From Sorghum bicolor (taxonomy: Eukaryota; Streptophyta; Magnoliopsida; Poales; Poaceae), in assembly GCF_000003195.3 (NCBI RefSeq), contig NC_012871.2, forward strand, positions 61,371,802 through 61,435,801: a stretch of 64,000 bases of DNA, written 5' to 3'. The position numbers were made by a program, and so were the translations under genes. Positions 30,486 to 42,392 of this stretch are shown here, in pieces (within the stretch, counting starts at the first letter, position 1; each line of letters begins with the position of its first letter). Below the pieces are notes generated by a model. The model saw only the letters and a program-made list of their open reading frames with translations. It made no database searches and was not told the origin of the DNA.

Positions 30486-30725
30486 CTGGTGGATGCTCGT
30501 CGCCAGCGAAGAGGCCGGTGAAGGCCTCAGCACCTGGCTTTGGGGCGGCGGCGGCGGCCACACCAGTCGTCGGAGCGCGAGAGGGGGGAGAGGCAGAGAT
30601 ACGAACGCGGCACGCGGGGTCGTGCGGAAGGGAAAAGGAAAGCAAATGCGGCGGACAGCCGGCCCAGTCTGGGGTTGTTCGGCCCGCGGAGAGCGCACCC
30701 GCGGCGGGCCTCCTGGGCCGTTCAT
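30486..30725 (-). promoter_or_regulatory. Inferred 5' non-coding exon and core promoter of the DUF1644 gene
   Basis: A GC-rich island on the minus strand ends in a consensus donor at 30486/30485 and is the only GC-rich block upstream of the DUF1644 coding exon. The transcription start is not determined. The open frames in the block are Arg/Pro-rich and not considered coding. Confidence 0.5.
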
Positions 30726-30739
30726 TTTTCACATAAAGT

Positions 30740-33120
30740 ATTGCTGTTGCGATTTTTTTTTCTCTCTCTCTTTTTTTTTAATTTTGTATATCTCGATTTC
30801 ATATCTATTTTTTCCACTGGTCGCACCTAGGCACGTGCCGACCAGTTGATCCGATGACTGCTTCATTAGTGGACCTATGGCTGTGGTCTGTGGACTATTA
30901 ACAAAACGCAAGATATGATTCTAAGAAAAGTAAGATATGTTTATGTAAGCATTTGTATAATATATAGTTTAAAAAAGAGATAGCTCCCAAACTAAGCATC
31001 TAAATTAAATTCTGATTTCAATATTATGTTTCTTATAATAAATCCTTAAAAAATTCTACCTAGATATAATAATATTTTAATTTCAAAGATAGAACATTTT
31101 CTTCTATTAAGCAAAGTTGATGCTCTAGATCTAAGATAAAATATTCCGCTTCTATAAGACATGTTCTATGTTAAAAGAACAATGTTCCAAATTTACAAGA
31201 ATAAAATTCTAGGTTCATGATTGGTAGGAGTATTTAATATTAGTGAAAATTTTAAAAATAAAAAATGCTCTAAAATATGTATGAAAATAAATAAATAAGT
31301 TACATATAAAAATAAGTTAAGAAAACATATAACAAAATTTAAAGGAAAACAAAAATAGTGAAAAGGACCAAATAAAAAACATTTTAACAGTTTTTTTTTC
31401 ATCCGGGTGATGAACCCTTCTCTTCCTATCCGGGTTTGGCTGGCTAGTGGGAGCGTGTTGAACCAACCCAAGCCTTGTGGATTCTGGCGACTTCTCCATA
31501 GGGTAAAAACTATATAAAGTTGCTGATATTTTATATTTTTTTAATATCATAACAACTTCAAATGTAAAAACTCAAAACTACAAACATATAGATCTATTTA
31601 AGTGCTACAACTTTGGTAGAAAAAATGTCTTCATTTGACAACATACAAAAAAATATTAATTTTATAATGCAATAAGCAAAAGTACGTGATATGGCGCTGA
31701 ACTTTATATAATTTTTTTGAGCACCTTAACATCGTCAAATGAAAAAACTCGAAACTATAGTTTTTATATAAAAATCATCTTCATCTGACATCATATCGAA
31801 GAGTTATAATTTTTCGAAAGTTTGATCTTGACACACCATTCCTGATGGCGTGACATCTACTGTCACACCAACGCATGTGGCGCGACAAGCTTTTCCATGT
31901 CAAAATGCCGTCGAATGTGTCGTATCTTGTCGCGCCAACACATGTGGTGTGGCTATATTATTTGGTCGCGCCAGCGAGATTGGTGCGACTAAAGAGGCTA
32001 TGGAATACAATATATTTTTTGAGAAGATTAATATTGAAATATTTTTTGAAAGGGTTAAAAAATACAAAAAGGCCTATGCTAGCTATGGTGGGGCTATGAC
32101 ACATACCATCTCTCATCTAATTCTTGAGTGTATTATAAAAATAAAAACTAGCATAGTACACGGGCTTCGCTGTGTGCCCTCGTTGCAGGTATTTTTGAAC
32201 GGAAAGAATAAAAAGAAGAAAAAAAGAAAACCCATAAAAGATAAAAAAATAAAATAACAAAAAGTAGAAAAGTTAACAGTGTTGAACAGTGGGTGGAGGG
32301 CGGAGGGCCTTTGTGTCTGGTTAAATAGAGTAGTTATTATTGAAATTTATATGGAAATTGTATATACAAAATATATTTTTATATCACAGGAGAACAAAGA
32401 AAACTAATAAAAATATTTTAAGAGTTGTGTTTGGACTGGCATGACTTAAATGTGTGCCAATGTGTCATGAGTTGTGTTTGGACCGAAGCAAAGACTTGTC
32501 GTGCTATACCAGCACGACACGATGTATCTCGCGTTCCTAGAGGTTACAATCCAGAGCATCATGAAGCACGAGAGAGTCGTACCATGCCAGCATGGCACGG
32601 CCCAAGTCTCACCTCTAACTCCAATTTATGAGCAAGAGAATATAGATATAGATATCTGAGCAATTCTCCATATTATTCTAATGTTTTTCACCAAATTACA
32701 CGGAGATGCAAATTCCACAATTTAAACCCACGACCTCTGTCCTCTCACAATTCTCCTTACCCCTAACCTTTTACTTCATTACTTTTGATGGCCAAAACAT
32801 TGGATAATTGTTTAGCATGATGATTTTAAATGAAAACTTTGTCAACTATAAAGGTATAAGGTTCCCCATAGTGGACTATTCTAGAGACCTCACCACTAAG
32901 CCTGAACGTTCGGGTTACCCGATTTTTTCGTGTCGGGTAATTCGTGTAATTTAAAATTTAGGTAATAAAAACTGCTACTTGATATTAGTGTAGTTAAAAT
33001 CGAATTTAGAATTAGGTACCTCGGGTTCAAGTAATTTAGGTCCGGATTTGAATAATTCGGATACGGGTAATGAGTATCGGTTATTTTGCCTAGGCTTACT
33101 CACCACACCTAGAAACTTCC
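30740..33120. other. AT-rich gene-poor region
   Basis: No gene. At 31820-32000 a block repeats variants of 'gtcgcgccaa/gcgcgaca', unlike the AT-rich flanks and probably part of a transposon. At 32900-33090 repeated 'cgggtaat/ttacccga' motifs face each other between agcctgaa and ttgcctaggctta, suggesting another small inverted-repeat element. Short frames are not supported. Confidence 0.4.
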
Positions 33121-35558
33121 TCATTCTTTCACTATTTGCTCCAACGTCAATTCGTAAAACATTTTTGTAACATATACGGAGTAGTATGCATTGTCCACAC
33201 TCGGCTCCTGTTTGGTGGTAAGCGCGCCTCCCAATAAATGGCTATTCAGTGCCATCCAACCCAGGACACCGCCCTTCAAGAATCCCTGCCCTAACTTGCA
33301 TTGGTAGCTCCCCTTCATCGCTTCAAGAACCCCAGCTCTTGTGCTACCTCTTGAAGCTTCTTCATTCTCTTCTCGCTTCTCCTCTTTTTTTTTTCGCATA
33401 GCTCCATCCATATGACGCCTAGCTTTTCTTTTATCTCCTGGTGAGTGCAGCTAGTCTCTTGTGTTTCTGGAGAGCAGCGTACCAAGTTGAAGGTTAGGTT
33501 AATGGGGTTGTTGTCTGGTTCAAGGTCGCCACAGCAGACAAAGCCCATTTTGCTTAGCATGCAGCATGGGTTTATCTCTATTGATGATCGATCTCGGACC
33601 AGGCTTCAATCCCTTTAACTAGCATCTGCATATACTTCTCTAATCAGCTGTTCAAGCAATCCGCCTCTGGGTAAGCCACCTATTCGTTGTAGGTTTTGTT
33701 TCCACTTAATTAACTGAGTAGCTGGATTTGCCAGACAAGTTTTCCGCTCTCATCTTTTAGTATATATAGAATGCATGCGAAGGACACATTACAACAACAT
33801 ATACATGCATGTACGCATGTGAATTGAACTTCTCGCGGCTAGTTCTGAACGAATTAAGTATAGATGAGATTGTTACTGATTTACATGAATTGAACTTCTC
33901 TGTCTGGCCCAAATCATATTTTTATTCATTTCAAAATGCATATAGATGAGATTGTTACTGATTTACATGCAAGCAATATAGACTTGCCACTCTAGATCAA
34001 CGAGATTTGAATTGAAGAGCGAATTGAAGCATTTAATACAACATCACATCTTTGGCCAGACAGAGAAATAGCTAGGCTCATTACTTCGCTCACGTGGTCG
34101 TCATGTGAAAGATCCATGCTAATCGCCATTACCGTGCATTTGTCTTCCAGCTATTCATATGTGTGCATGTGTACGTGCTGAAAAAAGGGATCATGTATAA
34201 CCATGTTTTTTACGATTTCATCCACACGTTGGCTTTACTGACACGTACGGCATTTCGTGATACTGGCAAGCACATGACGTGCTTCGACATTGATCGCTCC
34301 ATACATGCACTGTTGATTTATTGAACGGACAGTGGAGTGATGTATATGTCTGTCCTTGCTCGTTGAAAATGCTTGCAATAGATGTGTATCGTACTGCTTG
34401 TCCGATATTTACATGGTTCTCTTTCTCTCTATATATTTCACGAATAATTATTTTGGAGAAAAAAAGTTACTTCTAGTAGTTTGACAAATGGGAAATAAAT
34501 CCCTGCCATTATTCATTAAAAAAAGAAAGAGTTCTTACTCTAGATTCACAGATCATTGCCGAGTCTAAACTCGGAGTAATTGATAGTGGTAGGCTTGCTT
34601 ATCACTGCCGGTTCTTAAACCCAACAATGATAGGATGTGGATCAAGGCTAAACAACTAGGATGAGGGTCATTGATTGGACCATATATAGGGCTTGTTTTT
34701 TTGAGACCCAGTAGCCCATATAGAGAGTTGGACCGATAAATCTTGAGATTGACAAAGTCATCATAGACACCTCATTATTGACGAGCACATCGTCTATCAT
34801 TGAAAGAACAATATTGTTAAATCCTAGGATAAATCTAAGAAAATACAAACACCTATGTCACATCGATGATTTTAACTTAGATGGACAAACTTCACCACAA
34901 AGAACCGAAGCAGCTGAGCTATGCTCAGTTCACACCCTAAGACTTGTTTGTTGATCTCATCACGATGAATGAAATGGTATAGACGAAATTGATAAATTGA
35001 TAGCGGATATACTCTATAAAGAAAGTTAATTCCTTTGGCCTAGTTATTCTTCGCGCAAAGAAAAAAATATCTACATCTGATTAGCATATGGCTAGAGCAA
35101 CTTGTATAATTGAACCCATTTTCTTTCTCTCTCTCTCTCTTTTCCCTAAACTCCCTGGTTGTAAGCCTGAACTCAAGCTCGTTGTTTTTTCCTCTCTCTT
35201 TTTAATAGTAATAATGCCAGTAGGGGGTGCAAGTCCCTCCTGTTTCTTAAAATTTTTTAATCATATTTTAGAAAGTCCAGCGATCACAATAAAAAAAGAA
35301 TGATTAATTATGTTTTGGGCTGGGGCACACTCGGCCTCAAAGCTGCACAAGCCAACTCACACAAGGCTAATTAGCCCATAGCCCACGTGCTCACAAGCCA
35401 ACTCACACAAGCTTTTGCGGGATCGTAGAGTTATTACTTCCCGCACTGGGCCTTTGTGGGCTCAACTCTGAATTAGCGTAGCGTGTGTGCATGACCCGTC
35501 GAGGCGCCGACCGGCCCTCCGCCGTGGCCAGAGTGTTGGCCCAAGAACTGCTCATGTA
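33121..35558. other. Intergenic, no gene seen
   Basis: Minus-strand frames at 33121-33560 are Lys/Glu-rich without domains. A duplicated 'atagatgagattgttactga' motif occurs at about 33862 and 33944. At 34560-34640 'cactgccggttcttaaac' resembles the end of a DNA transposon. Nothing else recognised. Confidence 0.35.
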
Positions 35559-35567
35559 TTAATCATT

Positions 35568-36602
35568 GGAAAAGATATACTTTTCCAAACCCCGTTTTTC
35601 TCCCTTAACTCTAAAACAGGAAAAACCATCTCTTTCAACTTTTTAAAAAGTGCATTTTACCTCCCTGAAGTGGTTTCGAAGGCGGGTTTACTACAGTGAA
35701 TTGTGGTTTTGCTACAGTGATAGTGATTTTGTCTTTTTTATTTTTTAATTATTTCGGCTGAATCTTTAAAAAATCATAATAAATCATAATAAAATCATAA
35801 AATAGAAAATCTAATTTTGTTGGACTCCACGTAAGTAGATCTACACAATGAACATATAATATGATATGCTTTAAAACAAAGTTTTTGCTATAAAGGTTTT
35901 GTCGTTTTCTTTTTTTATTTATTTTGGCTAAATTTTGAAAAATCATAGTAAATTACAGAAAATCTAATTTTGTTAGACTCTACATGAGCATATCTACACA
36001 AGAAATATATAATATGGTATGCTTTAGTAGAATTTTTTATTGTAGCTTTAGATCTATGCTTTTTTGTAGTTAATTGAAATAATTCATAGGTGTAGCTTCT
36101 ATAATTTTTTTGTGAGACTAAAGCATACCCATATTACTTGTTTATTGTGTATGTATAGTCATGTAGAGTCCAACAAAATTAGATTTTCTATTTTATAATT
36201 TTTCTATAATTTACTATAGTTTTTCAAAGATTCAGCCAAATAAATAAAAAAAGAAAAAGACAAAACCTTTATAGCAAAAACTTTGTACTAAAGCTTACCA
36301 TATTATATGTTTACTATGTAGATTTACTTATGTGGAGTCCAAAAAAGTAGATTTTCCATTTTCTGATTTTTATTTGATTTACTATAATTTTTTAAATATT
36401 CAGCCAAAAATTAAAAAAAAAACAAAACCATCGTCACTATAGCAAAACCACCATTCTGGTAGCAAAACGGCCTTTGAAACCACTTCAGGGAGATAAAAAT
36501 ACACGGTTTGAAAAGTTGAGGGAGGTGGTTTATCCGGTTTTTGAGTTGAAGGAGGAAAAACAAACTTTCGTCAAAGTTGGAAAAAAAAAGTAGACTTTTT
36601 CC
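35568..36602. mobile_element. Large foldback element (about 1 kb, two inverted halves)
   Basis: The first half (35568 to about 36080) and second half (about 36090-36602) are near-complete reverse complements. Outer ends begin ggaaaag...tactttt on both sides. Paired internal markers include 'ctccctgaagtggtttc' versus 'gaaaccacttcagggag', and 'tttgctataaaggttttg' versus 'caaaacctttatagcaaaa'. Each half also holds a direct repeat (about 35740-35890 and 35900-36060). Flanks ttaatcatt (35559-35567) and taattcatt (36603-36611) agree at 7 of 9 positions, a possible decayed Mutator-type duplication. No coding. Confidence 0.75.
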
Positions 36603-36611
36603 TAATTCATT

Positions 36612-37580
36612 TCATGAATCATTGAGTTGCCGAATCAGTAAGGGAAGATGTCATGCAAACTCGATCGACCAGGTTATGTCAGAAAACTGAACGGCCTAAA
36701 ACGCCTTTAACAAAAGCACCAACGCACACTCACTTGAAGTTTTTTATTATTATTAAATCGCTGTTCTCAAAATAATTGCCGAATAACTTTTCTTTTTAAA
36801 TACTTATTTATATCTCATCATTTCAGTTGGCGAGAAACCATTTCCTAGAACAACACATCTTTAAAAAAATCACAATTTCCACATATAAACTTGGACAGAG
36901 ATTAAAGGCATGAAATTATAAAGCCCAAAAATCTACAAAACTACAACTTTCTAGGTTGCCAGTTTTTTGTATAGAGTCATCTTCATGCTGTAATATTTGA
37001 TAAGCTTCTCATATGACTCCATATTGAGCAAAAAGTCATGTATAACTAGAGACCTCGACAGGATCTATCTACAATCTTATAGTTCGCCACCGTTTCATTT
37101 CAAGCAATCTTGGTATCAAAATAATTAATATGCAAATACGGGACTAAATATTATGACATATGTTGGCACTAAGATGCCTTCAAACCATAAGTCATGCATT
37201 CCGAAGTTATAGATCTAATGAGATTTACCATTTCAATATGATTATTTTCCCATTAAGTTCATATAAAAAATGTATAGTTTTTTAAGATATGATATGCTTA
37301 AAAAAGATCTCACCAATTAAATTCTGTCATTCAAAATGGTGAAATCTATATCTTGGATATTTTAGTTGGTGCGAGAAGTATATTTTTGCAAAAAAAAAGT
37401 CAAACAACTCATTTTGCACAAGCGAATTACAAAAGCATAAAAAAATTCTCATCTCAAACAAATAGACGAGTCTCAGCAGGCCCACCGACGTGCAGATCTA
37501 GATCCTCTGTGGGTTTTTAGACAATAGAAAAGTTTTGGCGTCAATCCTCTTCACAAGAGTCATGGAGTCCATAATTTAAA
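36612..37580. other. AT-rich intergenic DNA, no gene seen
   Basis: No frame with a domain and no clear repeat ends. Confidence 0.35.
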
Positions 37581-37619
37581 AAATATGTCCAATTTTAAAT
37601 GCTTACAGCAGTTCCGTAT

Positions 37620-37653
37620 TATTTATTATTATTATTGTTATTATTATTATTAC
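37620..37653 (+). repeat. ATT trinucleotide microsatellite
   Basis: About eleven imperfect att units. Confidence 0.8.
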
Positions 37654-37654
37654 T

Positions 37655-37990
37655 CCAGGGGACAAATCAATAGGAAATGCTATTTGCTTCTTAAGAAGAA
37701 GAACTTTTTTGAAATGAAAGAGCGGGCGTCGGATATCATTTCTTCAAATAAGGAAGAAGAAGTGTTATCGAAGGATTTCCTTCCATTCTTCCTAGTATGG
37801 AAGAAGTCAAGAAAAAGTACTGCGTCTCGATCTATACGAAAGGGCACAGGTTTTTTCTTTCGGTTTCATTGATAGCAGAAGAGTACGCTAGCTAGCGGAG
37901 CCTGAAAACGCTTGCTTGCGCCCCACCCCTACGGAAACTATTGCCTATGCTTGCTGCTCGCTCAGTGTCAGTAGAAGGGAAGAAAAGATG
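37655..37990. other. Possible mitochondrial DNA insertion (NUMT)
   Basis: Base composition and texture change abruptly. The stretch with 'ctagctagcggagcctg', 'gcttgcttgcgccccac' and 'ctcgctcagtgtcagtag' resembles plant mitochondrial intergenic DNA as I remember it. This rests on recognition, not on a search; no organelle gene is present. Confidence 0.4.
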
Positions 37991-37997
37991 GTTACTC

Positions 37998-38527
37998 AAC
38001 TCTGGTGAAGACTAACTCTCTAAGATTTGACACATCCAATCATCCATTATTTGTGATTAACCATGAGCTGCAAGAGAGCCTAGAACCAAAGCCAGTCCGT
38101 CTCTTTGAATAGGACCTAGAGGCAAGGTTTTCGGTGACATATATTATACAGTGTACCTTTTTTACGAACCAAATTACTCAATAAAAAAATAGAACCCACA
38201 TCAATAAAGTTACATTATGTTTGTCCTAGAACTTCGACCAATTGTCAAATACAGTTCAATGAAAGAACTCTGGTGAAGACTAACTCTCTAAGATTTGACA
38301 CATCCAATCATCCATTATTTGTGATTAACCATGAGCTGCAAGAGAGCCTAGAACCAAAGCCAGTCCGTCTCTTTGAATAGGACCTAGAGGCAAGGTTTTC
38401 GATGACATATATTATACAGTGTACCTTTTTTATGAACCAAATTACTCAATAAAAAAATAGAACCCACATCAATAAAGTTACATTATGTTTGTCCTAGAAC
38501 TTCGACCAATTGTCAAATACAGTTCGA
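37998..38527 (+). repeat. Recent 268 bp tandem duplication
   Basis: 37998-38265 is repeated at 38266-38527. By eye the copies differ at only a few positions (cggtgac/cgatgac, ttacgaac/ttatgaac), so the duplication is young. No coding frame inside. Confidence 0.92.
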
Positions 38528-39208
38528 TAATAAGAATTCGACTCAACTTGATTCCAAACACAATGTAGACTGCACGCCAAAGAAAATGGGCATAATTAAT
38601 GACATAAAAAACAATTGATAGATCGTTTCATTTTTTTTTCAGAAAAGCATCATACTTTACTAATCATTCCATTCCTCCTAGCTAGATTTCACTTTCTTTT
38701 TAAATACCAAATGGGGATATTTAATTTGAGGTAACCTTTATGTTGTTATTGATTAGATGATGATGTATAGACTTAACCATGAAAGATCTATTTTAATGAA
38801 AACTCCAGACAAACAAATCCACACCCTCATTTACATTAATATGTGCTAATGTCACAGCTAGGCTATGATATTCAGGTAACTTGTTTCACATTAGTGCCCT
38901 CCTAATGTTGCTTCCTTTTGTTGCAAAACATTAAACACTGTTTGCCAATGACTTGTATGTTTGAATTTATTCACTGTGAAAAAAGAATGTTATAGTTCCA
39001 AAAGAAACAAAAAAAATGAATTCTTTTACTTTTTACCCTCGTTTGTTTCAAGATTATCGTACAAAAAAATACACACCGCATATCATCGGGAACGCTCATT
39101 TGATAGGCCGTGCTGATGTGCTTGCCTGCTTGGTAGAGCTATTCATTTGAAGTTTAAGCACCCCAATTTCTGAAAATAATACGATTTTTCAAACAATGAA
39201 AGAGCATG
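38528..39208. other. AT-rich intergenic DNA, no gene seen
   Basis: Nothing recognised; flanks the next family-1 MITE. Confidence 0.35.
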
Positions 39209-39211
39209 TTA

Positions 39212-39448
39212 GGCCTTGTTTAGATGCGAAAAGATTTTGGATTTCGCTACTGTAGTACTTTTGTTTGTTTGTGATAAACATTGTCCAATTATGGACTAAC
39301 TATGATTAAAAGATTTGTCTCGCAATTTACAGTTAAACTGTGCAATTAGTTTTTATTTTCGTATGTATTTAATGTTTTATGCATTTGCTGAAAGGTTGAC
39401 GGAGAATCTTGAAAATTTTTTGGTTTTCGGGGTGAACTAAACAAGGCA
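39212..39448 (-). mobile_element. Tourist-like MITE, family 1 (copy M), upstream of the LysM gene
   Basis: GGCCTTGTTTAGATGCG ... GTGAACTAAACAAGGCA; left flank TTA, right flank GTA. It ends about 350 bp before the LysM start codon, so it may lie in the promoter. Confidence 0.82.
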
Positions 39449-39801
39449 GTAGTTTGGCGTAAATAGCTCTTGAATATCTTGCAATTTTGGGCAAAGGCAC
39501 TGCTGGGTTAGCATGTGCTACGTGTACAATATTTACTGTACACTCATTAGTCCGTACACTCTGCTCCGCTAGTAATCCAAATCCTGCCGCACTGCACCAG
39601 ACTGTCAATCGCAGAGGAGGATCGGATCCAAAGCCCGCACGCATTCCCAGCATCCGCCACACTGACAGAGTTCTCGGTCTCCAGCTTTGCTCTCCACTCT
39701 CGCGAGCCACCTCCCGACGGATCGCCGACCAGCCCGGAGGCCGTCCGGCCGCCGCTCACTGTCTCCGGCGACCCGCACCCACCCTACAGCTAGCCGTCGT
39801 C

Positions 39802-42102
39802 ATGCGGGCAGCAGCGGCGTCCCTCTCCCTACTACTACCCCACCTCCTCGTCGTCCTGCTGCTGCTGCTGTCCGCCGTGCCCAATGCCCTGTCCAAGTCC
39901 ACGCTCGAGTCCTGCGCCTCCTCCACGGCCTGCCCGGCGCTGCTCTCCTACACGCTCTACGCGGACCTGAAGCTGGCCGAGCTCGCGGCGCTGTTCGCCG
40001 CCGACCCGCTGGCCATCCTGGCCGCCAACGCCATCGACTTCGGGGTGCCGGACCCTGCCGACCGCATCCTCCCGGCGGGTCTCCCGCTGCGCGTGCCGGT
40101 GCCGTGCGCCTGCTCGGACGGCATCCGCAAGGCCACCTCCGTGCGGTACGTGGCCCGGGCGGGCGACACGCTGGCGTCCGTCGCCGCCTCCGTCTACGGC
40201 GGGCTCACCACGGCCGACTGGATCCGCGACTCCAACGGCATGCCCGACGACGCCGCGCTCGACGCCGGGACCACGCTGTTCGTGCCGCTGCACTGCGCCT
40301 GCTTCGGCGGCGTCGACAGCGGCGCCCCCGCGGTGTACCTGACGTACGTGGTGGCCGAGGGCGACACCGTGCCGGCCATCGCGCGGAGGTTCCGCACCAC
40401 GGGGAACGACCTCATGAGCGTCAACGACATGGCCACCGCCGACGTCGCCGCCGGGGACATCATCGTCGTGCCGCTGCCAGGTGAGCGCGCTTTCTTGGAT
40501 CTGGTTTTTTTTTTGGCGTTGCTGGCCTGGACTGGACCGTTTGCTTGCTCGGCCTGAGATGTACCCTGCACAATCACTCTCGCTCCGTCACTCGCGTGCG
40601 TGGTCGGTTGGTTAGATCGGACGCTTGCCGACAAATTTTGGTTGGTAAAAGTTGCTCGCGTAGCAGTGACTGCAGTGTGGCCATTGCTACCAGTAGCTGT
40701 CTAGCTGATCACTTACCTGAAGTAGCAAGCAGAATTCACGCCGTTGTCGCAGGTCTTTTGCACTTGAAGTGTTGCTTGATCGCATCTCGCGATTTACGGT
40801 TAAATTGTGCAATTAGTTTTTTTTAATCTATATTTAATATTTCATGCATATGCCGAAAGATTCGATGTGATGAAAATCTTAAAAAAATTTTGGTTTTTGG
40901 GTGAACTAAACAAGTCCTTAACATTTCTGCAGTAGTTCAGTAAAAGCCAGGCTGGCAGGCTGGCCGTGCAGTTTGTATATTTGGCAAGGGCCCGTGAGTG
41001 TTTTTTCTTTGCACATGACATGAGAAGGGGATGGAAAAGGGGTGAAGCATGCAGCACGAGAGCACGGCGCATTTTCACGATTATGCGCCTAGTGCCGCTG
41101 CGCCAAAAGTGTTTGAGTTGGTGCTCTGTCTTGAACTGCAAATATTGTCCAGTAGCAAGCTGTGCGCGCGCTTCATCATCGTTTGATACTTTTACTGACA
41201 CACTCGGTGCTCTTCACCTACTACTGTGTTCAGCATGCGCGTCGTCGTTCCCGGCGTTCACGTCGGACGCCGGCCTGGCCGTGGCCAACGGGACATACGC
41301 GATCACCGCCAACCGCTGCGTCCAGTGCAGCTGCGGCCCTGGAAACCTGGAGTACGTAGCGTCTCCCTGCACCTGCGCCCCTGCTGTCTCGTGTTTCTGA
41401 CTAGCTCTGCCGCTGCCGTTGCTCGTGTTGCAGCTTGTTCTGCGTGCCGGCGCCGCTGGCGGACTCGACGTGCTCCAGCATGCAGTGCAGCAACAGCAGC
41501 ATGATGCTCGGCAACTTCACACTCCAGATGACCAGCGCCGGCTGCAGCGTCACCTCCTGCAGCTACGGCGGATACGTCAACGGGACCATCCTCGCCACGT
41601 AAGCATGCATCATATTGTCCCGACCCAAATTCACCTCTCCCAAATTGATCTTGTTCCTCATTTGAGGGAAAAACAAAACTTTTTCACCGACAATCTTTGT
41701 TTGCATCTTTGATTCTTGCAGGTTAACCACGTCACTGAAACCCCAGTGCCCAGGTAATAATTCCCCTTGCCACCGTCGCTCACAATCGACCATGGTCGTC
41801 ACGCAGAGCTGCTTATCATTTTTTTTTAATTTGTTGAAACATTATTGTGCCGTTCGTGTCGTGCAGGCCCACACCAGTTCCCTCCGCTGATGCCACCGCC
41901 GACGTCGTCGTTCTTCGAGACGTACCTCGGCCCGTCACCGACGCCGATGGCATCTGAAGGCGGCATTGGTCCGCAGATGGCTGCCATGGCGCCGACGAGC
42001 AGCCCGCCGGCGAGTTCAGGCGGTCCTCCGATGGCAGGATCACACGGCAGTGGCGGTCTTGCGCTGGTCGCTCTCTGCCTCGTCGCCAATCTGCTGTGGT
42101 AG
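39802..42102 (+). CDS. LYP4: LysM-domain GPI-anchored protein (LYP4-like pattern-recognition protein)
   Basis: Extracellular glycan receptor-like protein. Exons by splice-site reading: 39802-40480, 41234-41351, 41434-41598, 41722-41753, 41867-42102, giving 409 residues. A signal peptide (about 1-31) is followed by a possible degenerate LysM at 48-98, then two clear LysM modules at about 116-163 (YVARAGDTLASVAA) and 180-225 (YVVAEGDTVPAIARRF). They are separated by the family's CxC pairs (CAC at 102 and 165). A Cys-rich region and a Pro/Ser/Gly-rich stretch end in a short hydrophobic tail (ALVALCLVANLLW), a GPI-anchor signal. There is no kinase domain. Rice LYP4 and LYP6 bind chitin and peptidoglycan and signal through CERK1. 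The LYP4 name rests on domain layout and recalled gene neighbourhood. The start was chosen because it opens the signal peptide; an upstream in-frame ATG at 39487 adds implausible sequence. Confidence 0.93.
40783..40917 (-). mobile_element. Truncated family-1 MITE in LysM-gene intron 1
   Basis: Only the half with 'ttcatgcatatgccg', 'gattcgatgtgatg' and end GAACTAAACAAGTCC followed by TTA is kept; the other end is missing. Confidence 0.75.
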
Positions 42103-42392
42103 ATGGGCTGTGACTGTGAGAGAACAATCGAGCAGCACTTGTTCGGAAGGGGATTCTTTTGTACAGGAGCAGTCGGCCATTTTTTCTGCGCGGCGAAGCG
42201 TGCAAATTCTTTTTTGTTCTTCATTCGATTTGTCGTCCTTGTAATATCGCCAACTCATGCCAATAAGGGAGCATTTATCTAGGAGGGTCGGTGACAATGT
42301 TCGTGTCAAGTGAAAGGGGATCAACATGTTTCGTTCGTCCGTGTTCAGCTTAGAAACCCGCACATGGTTAGTTTTGGAGCAAGTTCCAGTCA

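Noticed and set aside
33121..33560. Minus-strand Lys/Glu-rich frames
   Set aside because: No domain, two overlapping frames, and no promoter or splice context.
39487..39801. Upstream in-frame ATG of the LysM gene
   Set aside because: Would place about 105 residues before the signal peptide; the ATG at 39802 opens a proper signal sequence.
39687..40484. 265-codon frame in the LysM exon
   Set aside because: Shadow of the LysM gene in another frame; its His/Arg-rich product is a GC artefact.
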